Positions 8,661 to 17,546 of a DNA stretch of 64,000 bases are shown here, piece by piece. Origin of the DNA: Lachnospiraceae bacterium C1.1 (GTDB lineage: Bacteria > Bacillota > Clostridia > Lachnospirales > Lachnospiraceae); assembly GCA_030434875.1 (NCBI GenBank), contig JAUISW010000001.1:3049501-3113500 (forward strand), in the 5' to 3' direction. Numbering within the stretch: the first letter of the stretch is position 1; the number at the start of each line of letters is the position of its first letter. Both the position numbers and the translations under genes were made by a program. The notes under the pieces are model-generated. The model saw nothing but the letters and a program-made list of their open reading frames with translations, ran no database searches and had not been told where the DNA came from.

Positions 8661-10103
8661 CCCCTTCCCCTATAAGAAAAATTTTTTATAACTGCCTTAA
8701 TTAAAGGCAGGCATTCACATCCACCCTGTCTGTCATGACATTAAGGATTTCTTTATCTGTCGGCTTCATCCCCACTTTGCCGATATATCCCATGTTTTTA
8801 ATGGTCTCTTCAACATCCGTTTCTACTATGCCCTCACCAGGCTGGAAGGATTTATCCTTCATACTCATATAATGTGCTAGCATTGCTGCATTCACAGAGG
8901 CTGCGATCTTTGCCGCACAACTGGATTTTGCCCCGTCGCAGACTATTCCGCCTACATTTGCGAGCGTATTTGTAATGGTTTTTGCAATATGAGCATAATC
9001 TCCACCGCTCATGAAAGTGATCGCCGCGCCGGCTCCGCAGGCAGCACTTACAGCTCCGCAGAAAGCCGATAAAGCACCTATATAATGCTTGATATAGATC
9101 GATACCAGATTAGCGACGATAAGAGCCCTCATGCGCTTTTCATCCGAGACACAAAGCTCTTTTGCATATACGATCACCGGCATTGTGACCGTTATTCCCT
9201 GGTTGCCGGAACCAGAGTTAATAACCACCGGCATCGGACAGCCAGACATCCTCGCATCTGATCCTGCAGCCGCTGCCGCACAGGCACGAGTCTTCACGTT
9301 ATTTCCGAAATTCTCAAGTATCGTTTTTCCGACGCTCGCACCCCAGGCATTATCAAGTCCTTCCTGCGATATCGCAGAATTCATCTCTATCTGTCGATCT
9401 AAAATATCCCTGACCTCAGCCAGATCTACCTGATTTGCATAATCTAAAAGACTATCGAGTTTCATTAGACTTCTGTCACCTAAATTGATAGTCTCGGAAT
9501 CATCTGTCTTATTGCCGTTTTCCATAAGCACCTTTCCATCTCTCTTTATAAGAGAAATGTTTGTATGATGCTCTGAAATAACAACCTCCGCCTCGTGCTC
9601 TTTACCCTTTACGATCGCCTGTATATAAAGATTCGGAACATTTTCAACGTAGTTGCAGTCACAGAAATCTTTACCTACGAGCTCTCTTGTTTTTTCCCGG
9701 TCATCATCGGTAACTCCCGCTATTACCTCAAGTACCTTATCCGGATCACCGCCGACTACTCCCAGTGCCGCTGCAACTTCTATTCCGCGCTGACCGCCTG
9801 AATTCGGAACCTTCACTCCCTTTACATTTTTTATCATATTTCCGGAGCAGTTTATTGTAATGTGAACCGGCTCCTCATTTAATACCTTTCGCGCCATCGA
9901 TGATGCATATGCAATGGCGATCGGTTCTGTACATCCCATCGCAGGGATCAGTTCATTCCTCAAAATTTTCGTATAATTATCCATTATTTTTTTGCTGAAC
10001 AAAGTATCCGACATATAAGTTCCTCCTGCTATAGGGCAATTTTACCATTTATAAATGCTCTTTTAAATAAACATCTTCCCTAAATCTTTCCACGTTTTAT
10101 CAA
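8646..10103. repeat. Direct repeat containing cyuA, copy 1
   Basis: About 1.46 kb nearly identical to 58728-60184 in the same orientation. It covers the cyuA gene, its upstream region, and the first few codons of the lost transporter. Outside these limits the two loci differ completely on the low-coordinate side, while on the high side a short block (CAAATTCAAACCGGAATGA) is shared again. Confidence 0.9.
8701..10014 (-). CDS. cyuA: L-cysteine desulfidase, UPF0597/CyuA family (copy 1)
   Basis: A 437-residue protein matching the UPF0597/YhaM family, oxygen-sensitive iron-sulfur enzymes that split L-cysteine to pyruvate, ammonia and sulfide. Seen here: ELIPAMGCTEPIAIAYA near the N-terminus (Cys28, cluster candidate), NSGGQRGIEVAAALG, the ACAAAAAGSDARMSGCPMPVVINSGSGNQG core, FCGAVSAACGAGAA and GGIVCDGAKSSCAAK with further conserved cysteines. 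Length is normal. An AGGAGGAACTT ribosome site precedes ATG 10014. A second copy at 58782-60095 differs at only five residues. The transporter that should follow is a deleted remnant in both places. Confidence 0.9.
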   Translation of the reverse strand: MSDTLFSKKIMDNYTKILRNELIPAMGCTEPIAIAYASSMARKVLNEEPVHITINCSGNMIKNVKGVKVPNSGGQRGIEVAAALGVVGGDPDKVLEVIAGVTDDDREKTRELVGKDFCDCNYVENVPNLYIQAIVKGKEHEAEVVISEHHTNISLIKRDGKVLMENGNKTDDSETINLGDRSLMKLDSLLDYANQVDLAEVRDILDRQIEMNSAISQEGLDNAWGASVGKTILENFGNNVKTRACAAAAAGSDARMSGCPMPVVINSGSGNQGITVTMPVIVYAKELCVSDEKRMRALIVANLVSIYIKHYIGALSAFCGAVSAACGAGAAITFMSGGDYAHIAKTITNTLANVGGIVCDGAKSSCAAKIAASVNAAMLAHYMSMKDKSFQPGEGIVETDVEETIKNMGYIGKVGMKPTDKEILNVMTDRVDVNACL

Positions 10104-10124
10104 CAAGCCGGTATATATATGTAT

Positions 10125-10246
10125 GCACTTAATGCCTCTATAGAAGCCGCCCGCGCAGGCGAGGCAGGACGAGGATTTGCAGTTGTGGCAACTGAGATCT
10201 ATCGGCTGAACTTCAGGCTACCGTCGGCAAATTCAAACCGGAATGA
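10125..10246 (+). pseudogene. Remnant of a methyl-accepting chemotaxis protein
   Basis: The plus strand reads [19 protein letters not shown], the highly conserved hairpin tip of chemoreceptors, then jumps after a few codons and a frame change to [13 protein letters not shown] and a TGA, the usual receptor C-terminus. The middle of the signalling domain has been deleted. The last 20 or so bases also occur at the edge of the second cyuA copy (about 60182-60203). Confidence 0.75.
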
Positions 10247-10578
10247 TATCTATTCGTTTCCAGGTTCCCGGCGAACCTCTCGTGGCATTCTCTGGTAAGG
10301 TAAACGGAGCATCTGCTATAACTGCCGAAGATGAAAATACAATCACCGAGTTTGAATACCTTAAAGAAAATCCTTTTGCCGCTATTCGCAGGGATTACGA
10401 TTATACGGAAGAAAACTCCAATAATATCGGATACCAGAAAGTAGAAGTTGCATTTGATAAGCCAGAAAACCGTATTATGATCGTATGTGATAAGTTTCAG
10501 ACTGGATTTAATCAGCCCAAGCTATGTGCAATGTACATTGCTACGAAAATAAGCGACATTGTAGCCAATACACTTTAA
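10247..10578 (+). pseudogene. Remnant of type I restriction subunit HsdR
   Basis: The open frame from 10243 reads [12 protein letters not shown] early and RIMIVCDKFQTGFNQPKL near the end, both hallmarks of the second helicase half of HsdR (usual form LIVADKFQTGFDQP). Only about 110 residues of a protein that normally exceeds 900 remain, with no methylase or specificity gene around. It ends in TAA followed by a short stretch without features up to the IS110 element. Confidence 0.65.
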
Positions 10579-11905
10579 CAGGAGTGTTAGAATTATATGG
10601 CACTTCAAGAATTAGTTGGATATCAAGCGACAAAAAAAAGCGCATGATATATAAACACTGTCAGAAAACAGTATTCGCACATTGAAAATTATGATAATAG
10701 CTTACTTACGATGCAGCTGTTTGTTGGGTATTATGCATTAGCTTCGATATGATAACCGCGTTTTTCTAACTCTTTACGATAATGATTTATTAGTCGTTTT
10801 TCTTGGCTGATTCGTCTTGATGTAAAATGGCTTTCATCGTACATTGTTCCTTTCTTGAACATTGTATATATTATGACCAATAGTTTTCTTGCTAAGGCTA
10901 TGATTGCCTTCTTTGCTCCTTTTTTCTGTTTGAGTCGCCAATACCATCCAGAGAGATAGGTTTTTCGTTTGCCTGCTATCACCCAGGAAATTTCACAGAG
11001 CATGGATTTGACATAAGGATTACCTTTGGTTATGTGAGCATGTTTTCGTTTCCCGGCACTCTCGTTATTGCCAGGACTTAATCCGGCCCATGAACAGATA
11101 TGCTCGGCGGTTTTGAAATGAGACATGTCCGTACCTATTTCTGCTATTATTGCACAAGCTGCAATGGTACTGATTCCATAAATGCTGCATAGCTGCTCCA
11201 CATGAGATTCGAAGGACTCCATGTCCTTTTGCAAGAGGACTTCAACTTCGGATAGATGTTGATTTAGTGTTTCATAATGCTGCATTAAGGTCTTTAAGAA
11301 CATACGCTGATGATCAGACAATGTGCCATTAACTGACATAAGGATTTCATCTATATGATTTCTTGTCTGAGTCTTAAGGCATTTATCAATATCGTCACGT
11401 GTAATATTTCCATGTTCCATAAGGTGATGTATTATGTTACGACCTGATACACCAAAGATATTTGAAAGAAATGAGGATAGCCTGAATCCGGAAGCCTGAA
11501 GAAATTTCTCGATTCTGTTCTTTTGACGAGTAATATCTTCGGTGATGCTTTTTCTGTAGCGGTTCAAATCACGGAACTCACGGATTTCTTTACTTGGAAT
11601 AAAGCTTGCGTTAAGAAGTCCGGCACGAAGAAGTGAAGAAATCCATTCCGCGTCGCGAATATCGGTTTTCTTTCCGGGGACATTTTTCATATGGCGAGGA
11701 TTAACAACTAAAAGGTTTATATTACCATCAAATGCAGTTTCAAGAGTTTCGTACACTGGAATCCAATATATTCCGGTGCTTTCCATAGCAACATCATGAC
11801 AATCACATGATACGATCCATTCACGTAATGCTATGAGATCTTGAATCAAAGTCGAGAATTCTTTTGTTTCAGATGATGGCGCAATGTCAGTAAGTTAAGT
11901 TCAAA

Positions 11906-11940
11906 GGGTTAGATTCCATAGGGGGTCTAACCCAGTTTTT
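11906..11940 (+). terminator. Terminator just inside the IS4 left end
   Basis: GGGTTAGA and TCTAACCC (11906-11933) form an 8-bp stem followed by AGTTTTTTTG, a good intrinsic terminator that would stop transcripts entering the element from the left. Confidence 0.7.
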
Positions 11941-11986
11941 TTGAAAAAATTCCCCTAAAGGGGTTGACATAGAACCGAAATTGTGC

Positions 11987-12072
11987 GGCCGCTCTCGCTA
12001 CTGATTGAATTATAAGAGGTAGCGAGAGCGGCCCTTGAAATTGGAAATATAACCGTTGTTCCAATTTCAAGG
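11987..12072 (+). promoter_or_regulatory. Tandem hairpins in the IS4 transposase leader, second one masks the ribosome site
   Basis: GGCCGCTCTCGCTAC (11987-12001) pairs perfectly with 12019-12033, and directly after it CCTTGAAATTGGAA (12033-12046) pairs perfectly with 12059-12072. The second right arm includes the AAGG of the AAGGAGG site that serves ATG 12081. A transcript entering from outside would hide the ribosome site, a familiar way for IS elements to hold down transposase. Confidence 0.6.
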
Positions 12073-12080
12073 AGGTTCTT

Positions 12081-13412
12081 ATGACCCACGACAAAATCAA
12101 AAATCTTTTAAATTCTGCAATCGACTCTGTCTCATCTTCTGTTTCTGATTACGCTAAGAACCCTGCCAAGGATTTTTCACGTGATCGAAAACTTCCGCCC
12201 GGGAAGCTGATGCGCTTCTTGATTGCCGAAGGTTCTTCGGCTACAAAAAACGAGCTGCTTGACTTCTTTGGTATGGATACGCAATCACCGTCTTCTTCCG
12301 CGTTCTTCCAGCAACGTGAAAAACTCAAACCAGAAGCAATGAAGAAAATATTTGACAGTTTCACTGGATCAATTCCATCGTGCAATGGCAGTTACCCGGG
12401 ATACCGGATTATTGCTGCAGACGGTTCCACCGCATCTTATTTCAGCCACGACAAGTATTCTCCTCCGGATGAATATTTCATCTCTCCTGGCAAATCAATC
12501 AAGGGAGCATACAGCATCCATATCAATGCTTTTCAGGACCTGGACTCCAATCTATATACGGATGCCCTCCTGCAGCCGATCCGCCATAAAGATGAGTTCC
12601 GTGCTTTCTGCACCATCGTTGACCGTCATCCCGTTGTACCCGGCTCTAAAAATATCTATATAGGCGACAGGGGCTACTGCTCTTATAACAACATGGCCCA
12701 TGTCATCCAGAATGAGCAGTATTTTCTGTTCAGGGCAAAGGACATCCACCAAAAAGGCCTCGTGGGGAAGTTTGACTTTCCTGATGATGAGACATTTGAT
12801 ATCACCGTAAATGTCACTCTTGTGAGGAGTCAGTCCTCGAAAGTCGACTGCGGTGATACTTATCGACGCTTCATTGATGCCGCAACTTCATTTGATTACC
12901 TTGAGTATGGTTCAAAAGACACATACCCGATCTCATTCCGTGTGGTTAGAATCAAACTCTCGGATGATAGTTATGAATGCCTTGTCACTAACCTGCCTGC
13001 TGATGAGTTTCCTCCCAAACGTCTAAAAAATCTTTATTATGCCAGATGGGGCATAGAATCCTCCTTCAGGAAGCTGAAATACACCATCGGGCTGAGCAAT
13101 TTCCATTCATACAAACCAGAACTTATTATGCAGGAAATCTGGAGCCGTCTTATAGCTTATAACCTGACTGAGGCGATGATAAACAGCACTGTCATCAGGA
13201 AAGCCAAGAGGAAACATTCCTACAAGGTGAATTTCAGCGTTGCTGCCCACATATGCAGGGTCTTCCTCCGCCTCTCCGCGGAGGAAAACCCAATTGATGT
13301 GATGGCGCTTCTCGCAAGAGAACTGATACCCATACGGGAGGACAGGAAATACAGCCGTCTGCAAACTGCGCATTTCCGAAAACCGCGATATTTTATTTAT
13401 CGTGCCGCATAG
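12081..13412 (+). CDS. IS4-family transposase
   Basis: A 443-residue DDE transposase. The first Asp is in RIIAADGSTASY, the second in IYIGDRGYCSYNN, and the Glu in YYARWGIESSFRKLKY, which also carries the YREK signature (Y-2-R-3-E-6-K) of the IS4 family. The N-terminal region is basic and probably binds the inverted ends; the C-terminus is also basic (HFRKPRYF). It has an AAGGAGG ribosome site, ends in TAG, and fills most of the element. All catalytic residues are present, so it may be active. Confidence 0.92.
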   Translation: MTHDKIKNLLNSAIDSVSSSVSDYAKNPAKDFSRDRKLPPGKLMRFLIAEGSSATKNELLDFFGMDTQSPSSSAFFQQREKLKPEAMKKIFDSFTGSIPSCNGSYPGYRIIAADGSTASYFSHDKYSPPDEYFISPGKSIKGAYSIHINAFQDLDSNLYTDALLQPIRHKDEFRAFCTIVDRHPVVPGSKNIYIGDRGYCSYNNMAHVIQNEQYFLFRAKDIHQKGLVGKFDFPDDETFDITVNVTLVRSQSSKVDCGDTYRRFIDAATSFDYLEYGSKDTYPISFRVVRIKLSDDSYECLVTNLPADEFPPKRLKNLYYARWGIESSFRKLKYTIGLSNFHSYKPELIMQEIWSRLIAYNLTEAMINSTVIRKAKRKHSYKVNFSVAAHICRVFLRLSAEENPIDVMALLARELIPIREDRKYSRLQTAHFRKPRYFIYRAA

Positions 13413-13625
13413 ATACAGACTAGCCATCAACTAATATAATACATCTCTTTGAGGCAGATATAAATCTGTCTGTTTGTCATGCTCTGAATTCCTATTTCTT
13501 GACCACTGCTCCTGCTTCTTTTGCTGAGAGCAGTATTTCTGTCTTATTGTAGCGAGCATATGATGCTGGCTGTAGTTATTTCATTAAATCCATATCTCTT
13601 AACTTACTGACATTGGATGATGGCG

Positions 13626-14053
13626 TGGTACCAAGTGGCCCAGAAAGTATGTTTGCAACAATCTTTTCTTTGTGAACATCAAGTCCGCAGGAACGCTCAA
13701 GAATATCATTCATAACAGCCTCCTTTCTATATAACAATAGTTAGTGACAGGAGTCCTACCCGAGATGATACGAACTTTGCTACACGTGCTATCCGAAGAT
13801 GCAACAATATGCTGTGCTCAAAGGCAGGAAACTTACGTTGATAAACGGGGTATAAATCCACCAAGGTGCAACCAAGATTTGTCCTGTCAATTCTATTATA
13901 AGTGATGGAGACATAGTTTAGCTATTTTCATAATAGGCTGTGAGTGCGAAGCAGCCATGGGACGTTGATAATTAAAACAAAGGTGCAGCAATGGTTTTCA
14001 ACCACTTATTGCGACTAAACAGATACAATAAAGGGTATCCAAATTAGCGGTAA
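13626..14053. other. 5' non-coding end of the IS110-type element and junction with the truncated kinase gene
   Basis: Upstream of the IS110 start codon (13713) there is no gene up to the broken kinase gene. In IS110 elements this region encodes the bridge RNA that guides recombination, so a transcript from 14050 toward 13714 on the minus strand is plausible. Visible repeats: GGGTATCC at 14034-14041 with its complement near 14070-14078, and two near-identical AAGTGGTTGA(N2)ACC blocks on the minus strand. I cannot fix the element end or fold the RNA by eye. Confidence 0.35.
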
Positions 14054-15871
14054 TCAACCACTTTTTTCGGATACCCCAAAAATGTGTGGTTTGATATCGT
14101 CTGGAATACCCGGCCCGTCATCAATCACGCCCACACATACAAAACCGTCTTTCAGTTCACTTTTAATCTGAATTGTTGAGCCAACCTGCGTATTGTTAAT
14201 TGCATTATTGACAAGATTGATGATGACCTGAATCACCAGTCTTGCATCCATTTTGGCTATCATTATATCATTGCTCGGCAGAAATATGATATTGTGTTTA
14301 TTTGATTTTTTGTCGATATGCCTTAACGCCTCTTCTATGACATCATTTACAATATCCGGTGACAGGTGCAGGTCCATCTGACCGTTTTCGATTTTGGAAA
14401 TAGATAAAAGATTCTCTACAAGACCTGTAAGCCATTCCGAATCATTATAAATATCCATAAAGATCTGCTTTAGTGTATCATTATCCAATTGATCATAATT
14501 ATACAGCAGATTGCCAGCATTACCTGATATGGATGTAAGCGGAGTACGGATATCGTGCGAGATAGATCTCAGCAGATTTGCCCTTAGCTGTTCATTTCTC
14601 ATCGCAACAGCCGCTTCCTCCTTTTCTGCAGCATTTCTCAAGCTTTCCATTGCAAGTGCACACTCTCCGAGTATGGACTCAAAAACGCTGTATTCAAATC
14701 CCTCCAGCCGTTCACCATTAAGATATATACCTACCACACCATAGCAATACTGGTTAATGCTGATCGGATAATACAGAGAGTTTGCCTTGCCGTACTTCTC
14801 TGTATTGGCTCCTGCCGCCCTATGATTATTAAATACCCATTCCGCAATCTCCGCCTCATTTTCATCTGCTTCAAAATAAGACTTACCATAGCGGGCTGCC
14901 TCCATCTCTACAGCATCTCCCGGCTTCTTTATCCCTACCGGAGTATATACCACAACAGAGCTGTCGAGAAGAGTTATTATCTGCCTTGTAGTTATCCTGA
15001 TAACATCCTCCGCCTGCTCCGCCTTCTGAAGAAGCTGATTAGTATCGAAAAGTACTTTTGCACGAAAAGCTTCACGCGATGACTGTCTTGCATTAGCCTT
15101 AAGCCTGTTTGCCAGTGATCCCGTGATAAGTGAAGATATGAGCATTATCATGAAAGTAACCGCATATTCAGTTTCATACGTATGAAAGCTGTACGTAGGT
15201 TCAATGAAAAAATAATTAAAAAGCAATACACTTGCAAGAGAGCTGACCACGCTGTATAGAGGACTGATAGTTACTACTGCCGTCATCAGAACTCCAAGGA
15301 TGAATCCTGTTATAATATTAGCTTCCGAGAAGCCCAAAAGCTTAAAAACAAATCCGGCAGCGGTAGATGCGATCAAAAACAGCAGTGTCATTATTGAATC
15401 CTTGAACGTCAGCCTCATCTGATTCTTTAAATTGATCTTTATCTTGTGATGCATCAGATCAACTCTTGAATCAGGAATTATATAAATATCAACATCAGGA
15501 GCATTCAAAATAATCATCTCCGTAAGCGGTGCCTTGCTCCAAAAGTGCTGTCGCCTTGCCCCGCTTCTTCCTACGACTATTTTGTTTGCTCCTGATATGT
15601 GTGCATATTCCGCTATTTGTACCGGAACATCATTTCCTATTATCGTTATAACCGAGGCTCCACTTTGCTCTGCAAGCCTTATATTGCTTTGAAGCCTGTC
15701 CTTATCGGATTGAGGAAGCTCATCATAATCTGTCGGCTTAACGTAGATTGCCGTCAGCATGGCATGAAATGCCTTAGCCATCTTTGCCGCTGCAGTAATG
15801 ACTTTTATATTGGAAGGTGATGTAGAAAGACAAACCAATATTCGCTCTTCTTCATCTAATTTTTTCCCCAT
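14054..15871 (-). CDS. KdpD-like sensor histidine kinase, C-terminally truncated
   Basis: 605 residues from ATG 15871. Order: an N-terminal universal-stress-protein domain (about 8-130; no KdpD-type P-loop domain before it), a four-helix DUF4118 membrane region (about 150-260), a GAF-like domain, a HisKA helix with the phospho-acceptor in SISHDIRTPLTSISGN (about 435-450), and a HATPase domain with N box INLVNNAINN and G1 box DDGPGIPDD. After HIF the sequence switches to a foreign tail GVSEKSG and a TGA, so the G2 box and the end of the ATP lid are missing. The break coincides with the IS110 boundary. Kinase activity is therefore doubtful. It lies 3' of a potassium transporter gene, which suits a role in K+ or turgor sensing, and the partner response regulator is gone. 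Confidence 0.82.
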   Translation of the reverse strand: MGKKLDEEERILVCLSTSPSNIKVITAAAKMAKAFHAMLTAIYVKPTDYDELPQSDKDRLQSNIRLAEQSGASVITIIGNDVPVQIAEYAHISGANKIVVGRSGARRQHFWSKAPLTEMIILNAPDVDIYIIPDSRVDLMHHKIKINLKNQMRLTFKDSIMTLLFLIASTAAGFVFKLLGFSEANIITGFILGVLMTAVVTISPLYSVVSSLASVLLFNYFFIEPTYSFHTYETEYAVTFMIMLISSLITGSLANRLKANARQSSREAFRAKVLFDTNQLLQKAEQAEDVIRITTRQIITLLDSSVVVYTPVGIKKPGDAVEMEAARYGKSYFEADENEAEIAEWVFNNHRAAGANTEKYGKANSLYYPISINQYCYGVVGIYLNGERLEGFEYSVFESILGECALAMESLRNAAEKEEAAVAMRNEQLRANLLRSISHDIRTPLTSISGNAGNLLYNYDQLDNDTLKQIFMDIYNDSEWLTGLVENLLSISKIENGQMDLHLSPDIVNDVIEEALRHIDKKSNKHNIIFLPSNDIMIAKMDARLVIQVIINLVNNAINNTQVGSTIQIKSELKDGFVCVGVIDDGPGIPDDIKPHIFGVSEKSG

Positions 15872-15926
15872 GTCGATATACCTTTTAAAAATATGACTTT
15901 ACATCATCATAGCACAAATGCAGGGT

Positions 15927-16040
15927 TTATTCCATCCTATGGAGATCATTGATATCTTTGGTAAAACGGCACACAGCACCGCATCCAATTGCAAACGTTC
16001 CCATCACCATGATAATTAAAAGAATATTCATCATATACAT
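15927..16040 (-). CDS. Small membrane ORF between the potassium transporter and kinase genes
   Basis: ATG at 16040 behind a good AGGGGG site opens a 37-residue frame ending in TAA. It reads MYMMNILLIIMVMGTFAIG followed by CGAVCRFTKDINDLHRME: one hydrophobic helix and a short charged tail. It fits the gap between trkH-like and kdpD-like genes exactly and may be a small subunit, in the manner of KdpF, but I do not recognise it and its expression is unproven. Confidence 0.45.
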   Translation of the reverse strand: MYMMNILLIIMVMGTFAIGCGAVCRFTKDINDLHRME

Positions 16041-16053
16041 GCACCCCCTATGA

Positions 16054-17388
16054 TCAGCCGACATTAATTTTTTCTGCCGGGCAATGCGACACTTCTACTT
16101 TCGGATGACTTATTGCCGCAAACATCAGTGTCAATCCTCCGACCCTTCCCAAAAACATAAAAAGGATCAGTACAATATGTGAACTAAGACTAAGTGATGG
16201 AGTTATCCCCGTTGACAGTCCTACCGTTCCAATAGCAGAAGCTGTCTCAAACAGGCAGTCTCCAATCGTAATTCCATCTTTAGCGCTTATTACAGCCGCT
16301 CCTGCCAACGCAAGAAACACATACATCATCATAAGTGTTGCAGCGCTGCCTATCGCACCTGCCTCTATATTTCTTCCAAAAAGCTCCACATTTTTCTTCC
16401 TGCGAAACACTGCCAGAGCATTAGCTGTGAGAACCGCAATCGTTGTTGTCTTCATTCCTCCCGCTGTCGACCCGGGAGAACCTCCTATCAGCATCAAAGA
16501 TATGATCAGGAGGCGTCCGACACCGGATAATGTTGACATATCAGCAGTATTGAAACCTGCCGTTCTCGGAGTTATTGCCTGAAATAATGCAAGGCTTACT
16601 CTTTGCATAAGAGGATAACCGGCATATTCCCAGAAGAATAAAATAATAAACGGTATTACTATAAGCAGTCCGGTCGTAACAATCACAACCTTACTCTGCA
16701 TCGTATATCTCTTAAAATTGAATTTATTGACAGCTGCATCATTCCATGTCATAAATCCAATTCCTCCAAATACTATCAAAAGGCATATAGGAAGAATTAT
16801 TCCTGCGTTAGTTCCAAATGCTGTCAGTGAAGTAAACTCTCCCGTTTTGTCTCCCATCAAATCAAATCCGGCATTGCAAAAAGCCGATACTGAATGAAAA
16901 AATGCCATCCATATACCTTTTAAACCGTAATTACTGCAAAAAACAGGAAGCATTATGAGAGCTCCAACTAATTCGACTATCAGTACCGACCTGAATATAA
17001 AACCCGATATTTTTACGATTCCTCCGATCTGATGAGCACAAAAGCTTTCCTGAAGCATACTGCGCTGCAGCAAAGAAATCTTCATTCCGGTTATATATAC
17101 GATAAAGGTCGAAACAGCTACTACCCCAAGTCCACCAATCTGTATCAACACCAGTATCACAGACTGACCGAAGTAAGACCAGTGCAAAGCTGTATCACGA
17201 ACTACAAGACCGGTAACGCATACCGCTGATGTCGCAGTAAACAGAGCATCTGCAAATGGAGTACTGCATCCGCTATTTGCCGCAGCCGGCAGCATAAGTA
17301 ATAGTGTGCCTGCAAATATTACACTCCAAAACCCTAAAATCACAAGCTGAAAGGATGATAATCGTATTCTAAAAAAACCGCTACTCAT
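16054..17388 (-). CDS. TrkH/KtrB-type potassium uptake protein
   Basis: A 444-residue membrane protein of the SKT superfamily with four pore repeats. The selectivity-filter loops are visible in order: TSAVCVTGLVV, SAFCNAGFDLM, TPRTAGFNTAD and SAIGTVGLSTG, each with the key glycine. The GGSPGSTAGGMKTTT stretch between repeats is also typical. Length matches KtrB/TrkH of Firmicutes. It would carry K+ (with Na+ or H+) inward. The usual cytoplasmic RCK regulator (KtrA/TrkA) is not encoded nearby; it may have been lost with the region removed by the IS elements, or lie elsewhere. GGAGGAC ribosome site. Confidence 0.9.
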   Translation of the reverse strand: MSSGFFRIRLSSFQLVILGFWSVIFAGTLLLMLPAAANSGCSTPFADALFTATSAVCVTGLVVRDTALHWSYFGQSVILVLIQIGGLGVVAVSTFIVYITGMKISLLQRSMLQESFCAHQIGGIVKISGFIFRSVLIVELVGALIMLPVFCSNYGLKGIWMAFFHSVSAFCNAGFDLMGDKTGEFTSLTAFGTNAGIILPICLLIVFGGIGFMTWNDAAVNKFNFKRYTMQSKVVIVTTGLLIVIPFIILFFWEYAGYPLMQRVSLALFQAITPRTAGFNTADMSTLSGVGRLLIISLMLIGGSPGSTAGGMKTTTIAVLTANALAVFRRKKNVELFGRNIEAGAIGSAATLMMMYVFLALAGAAVISAKDGITIGDCLFETASAIGTVGLSTGITPSLSLSSHIVLILFMFLGRVGGLTLMFAAISHPKVEVSHCPAEKINVG

Positions 17389-17480
17389 AAAACATACCGT
17401 CCTCCTTGACCTATTATAATTTTACTTCATGAGCAGCAAAGATGGCATTAAGGAATAGCTCATACGTATTAAGATTAAAT

Positions 17481-17525
17481 TAAGGTCTGCTTGCAGGACA
17501 CTATTTATCCTGCAGGCAGACCTTA
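17481..17525. terminator. Strong palindromic terminator after the symporter gene
   Basis: TAAGGTCTGC (17481-17490) pairs perfectly with GCAGACCTTA (17516-17525), with a further inner stem (TGCAGGA/TCCTGCA). It sits between the 3' end of the symporter gene and the start of the potassium transporter gene, both on the minus strand, and separates the two units. Confidence 0.7.
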
Positions 17526-17546
17526 GATATGGCCATTCTGAATAAT

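Larger units (their letters stand above)
11882..13615 (+). mobile_element. Complete IS4-family insertion sequence
   Basis: Perfect 18-bp terminal inverted repeats, CAATGTCAGTAAGTTAAG at 11882-11899 and its complement at 13598-13615, enclose one transposase gene. A 10-bp target duplication GATGATGGCG flanks it at 11872-11881 and 13616-13625. The target is the IS110 transposase gene. Intact ends, intact gene and perfect duplication point to a fairly recent insertion. Confidence 0.95.
10731..13713 (-). pseudogene. IS110-family transposase, split by the IS4-family insertion
   Basis: The N-terminal part (13713 to 13616, ATG after a GGAGGC site) reads ERSCGLDVHKEKIVANILSG with the first catalytic Asp of the DEDD RuvC-like domain. 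The larger part (11881 to 10731) continues with VAMESTGIYWIP, KKTDIRDAEWISSLL and the C-terminal serine-containing region ICSWAGLSPGNNESAGKRK. Removing 11882-13625 joins the two parts in frame through TTPSSETKEFSTL, giving about 410 residues, normal for the family. The interruption separates the start codon from most of the protein, so this copy should be dead. Element ends could not be defined because IS110 elements lack clear inverted repeats. Confidence 0.88.

Noticed and set aside
16031..16056. GGCTGATCATA and TGTATAT near the small ORF in the potassium locus
   Set aside because: No T-rich block, spacing is one base short, and GGC-TGA is the end of the transporter gene; judged a chance match.
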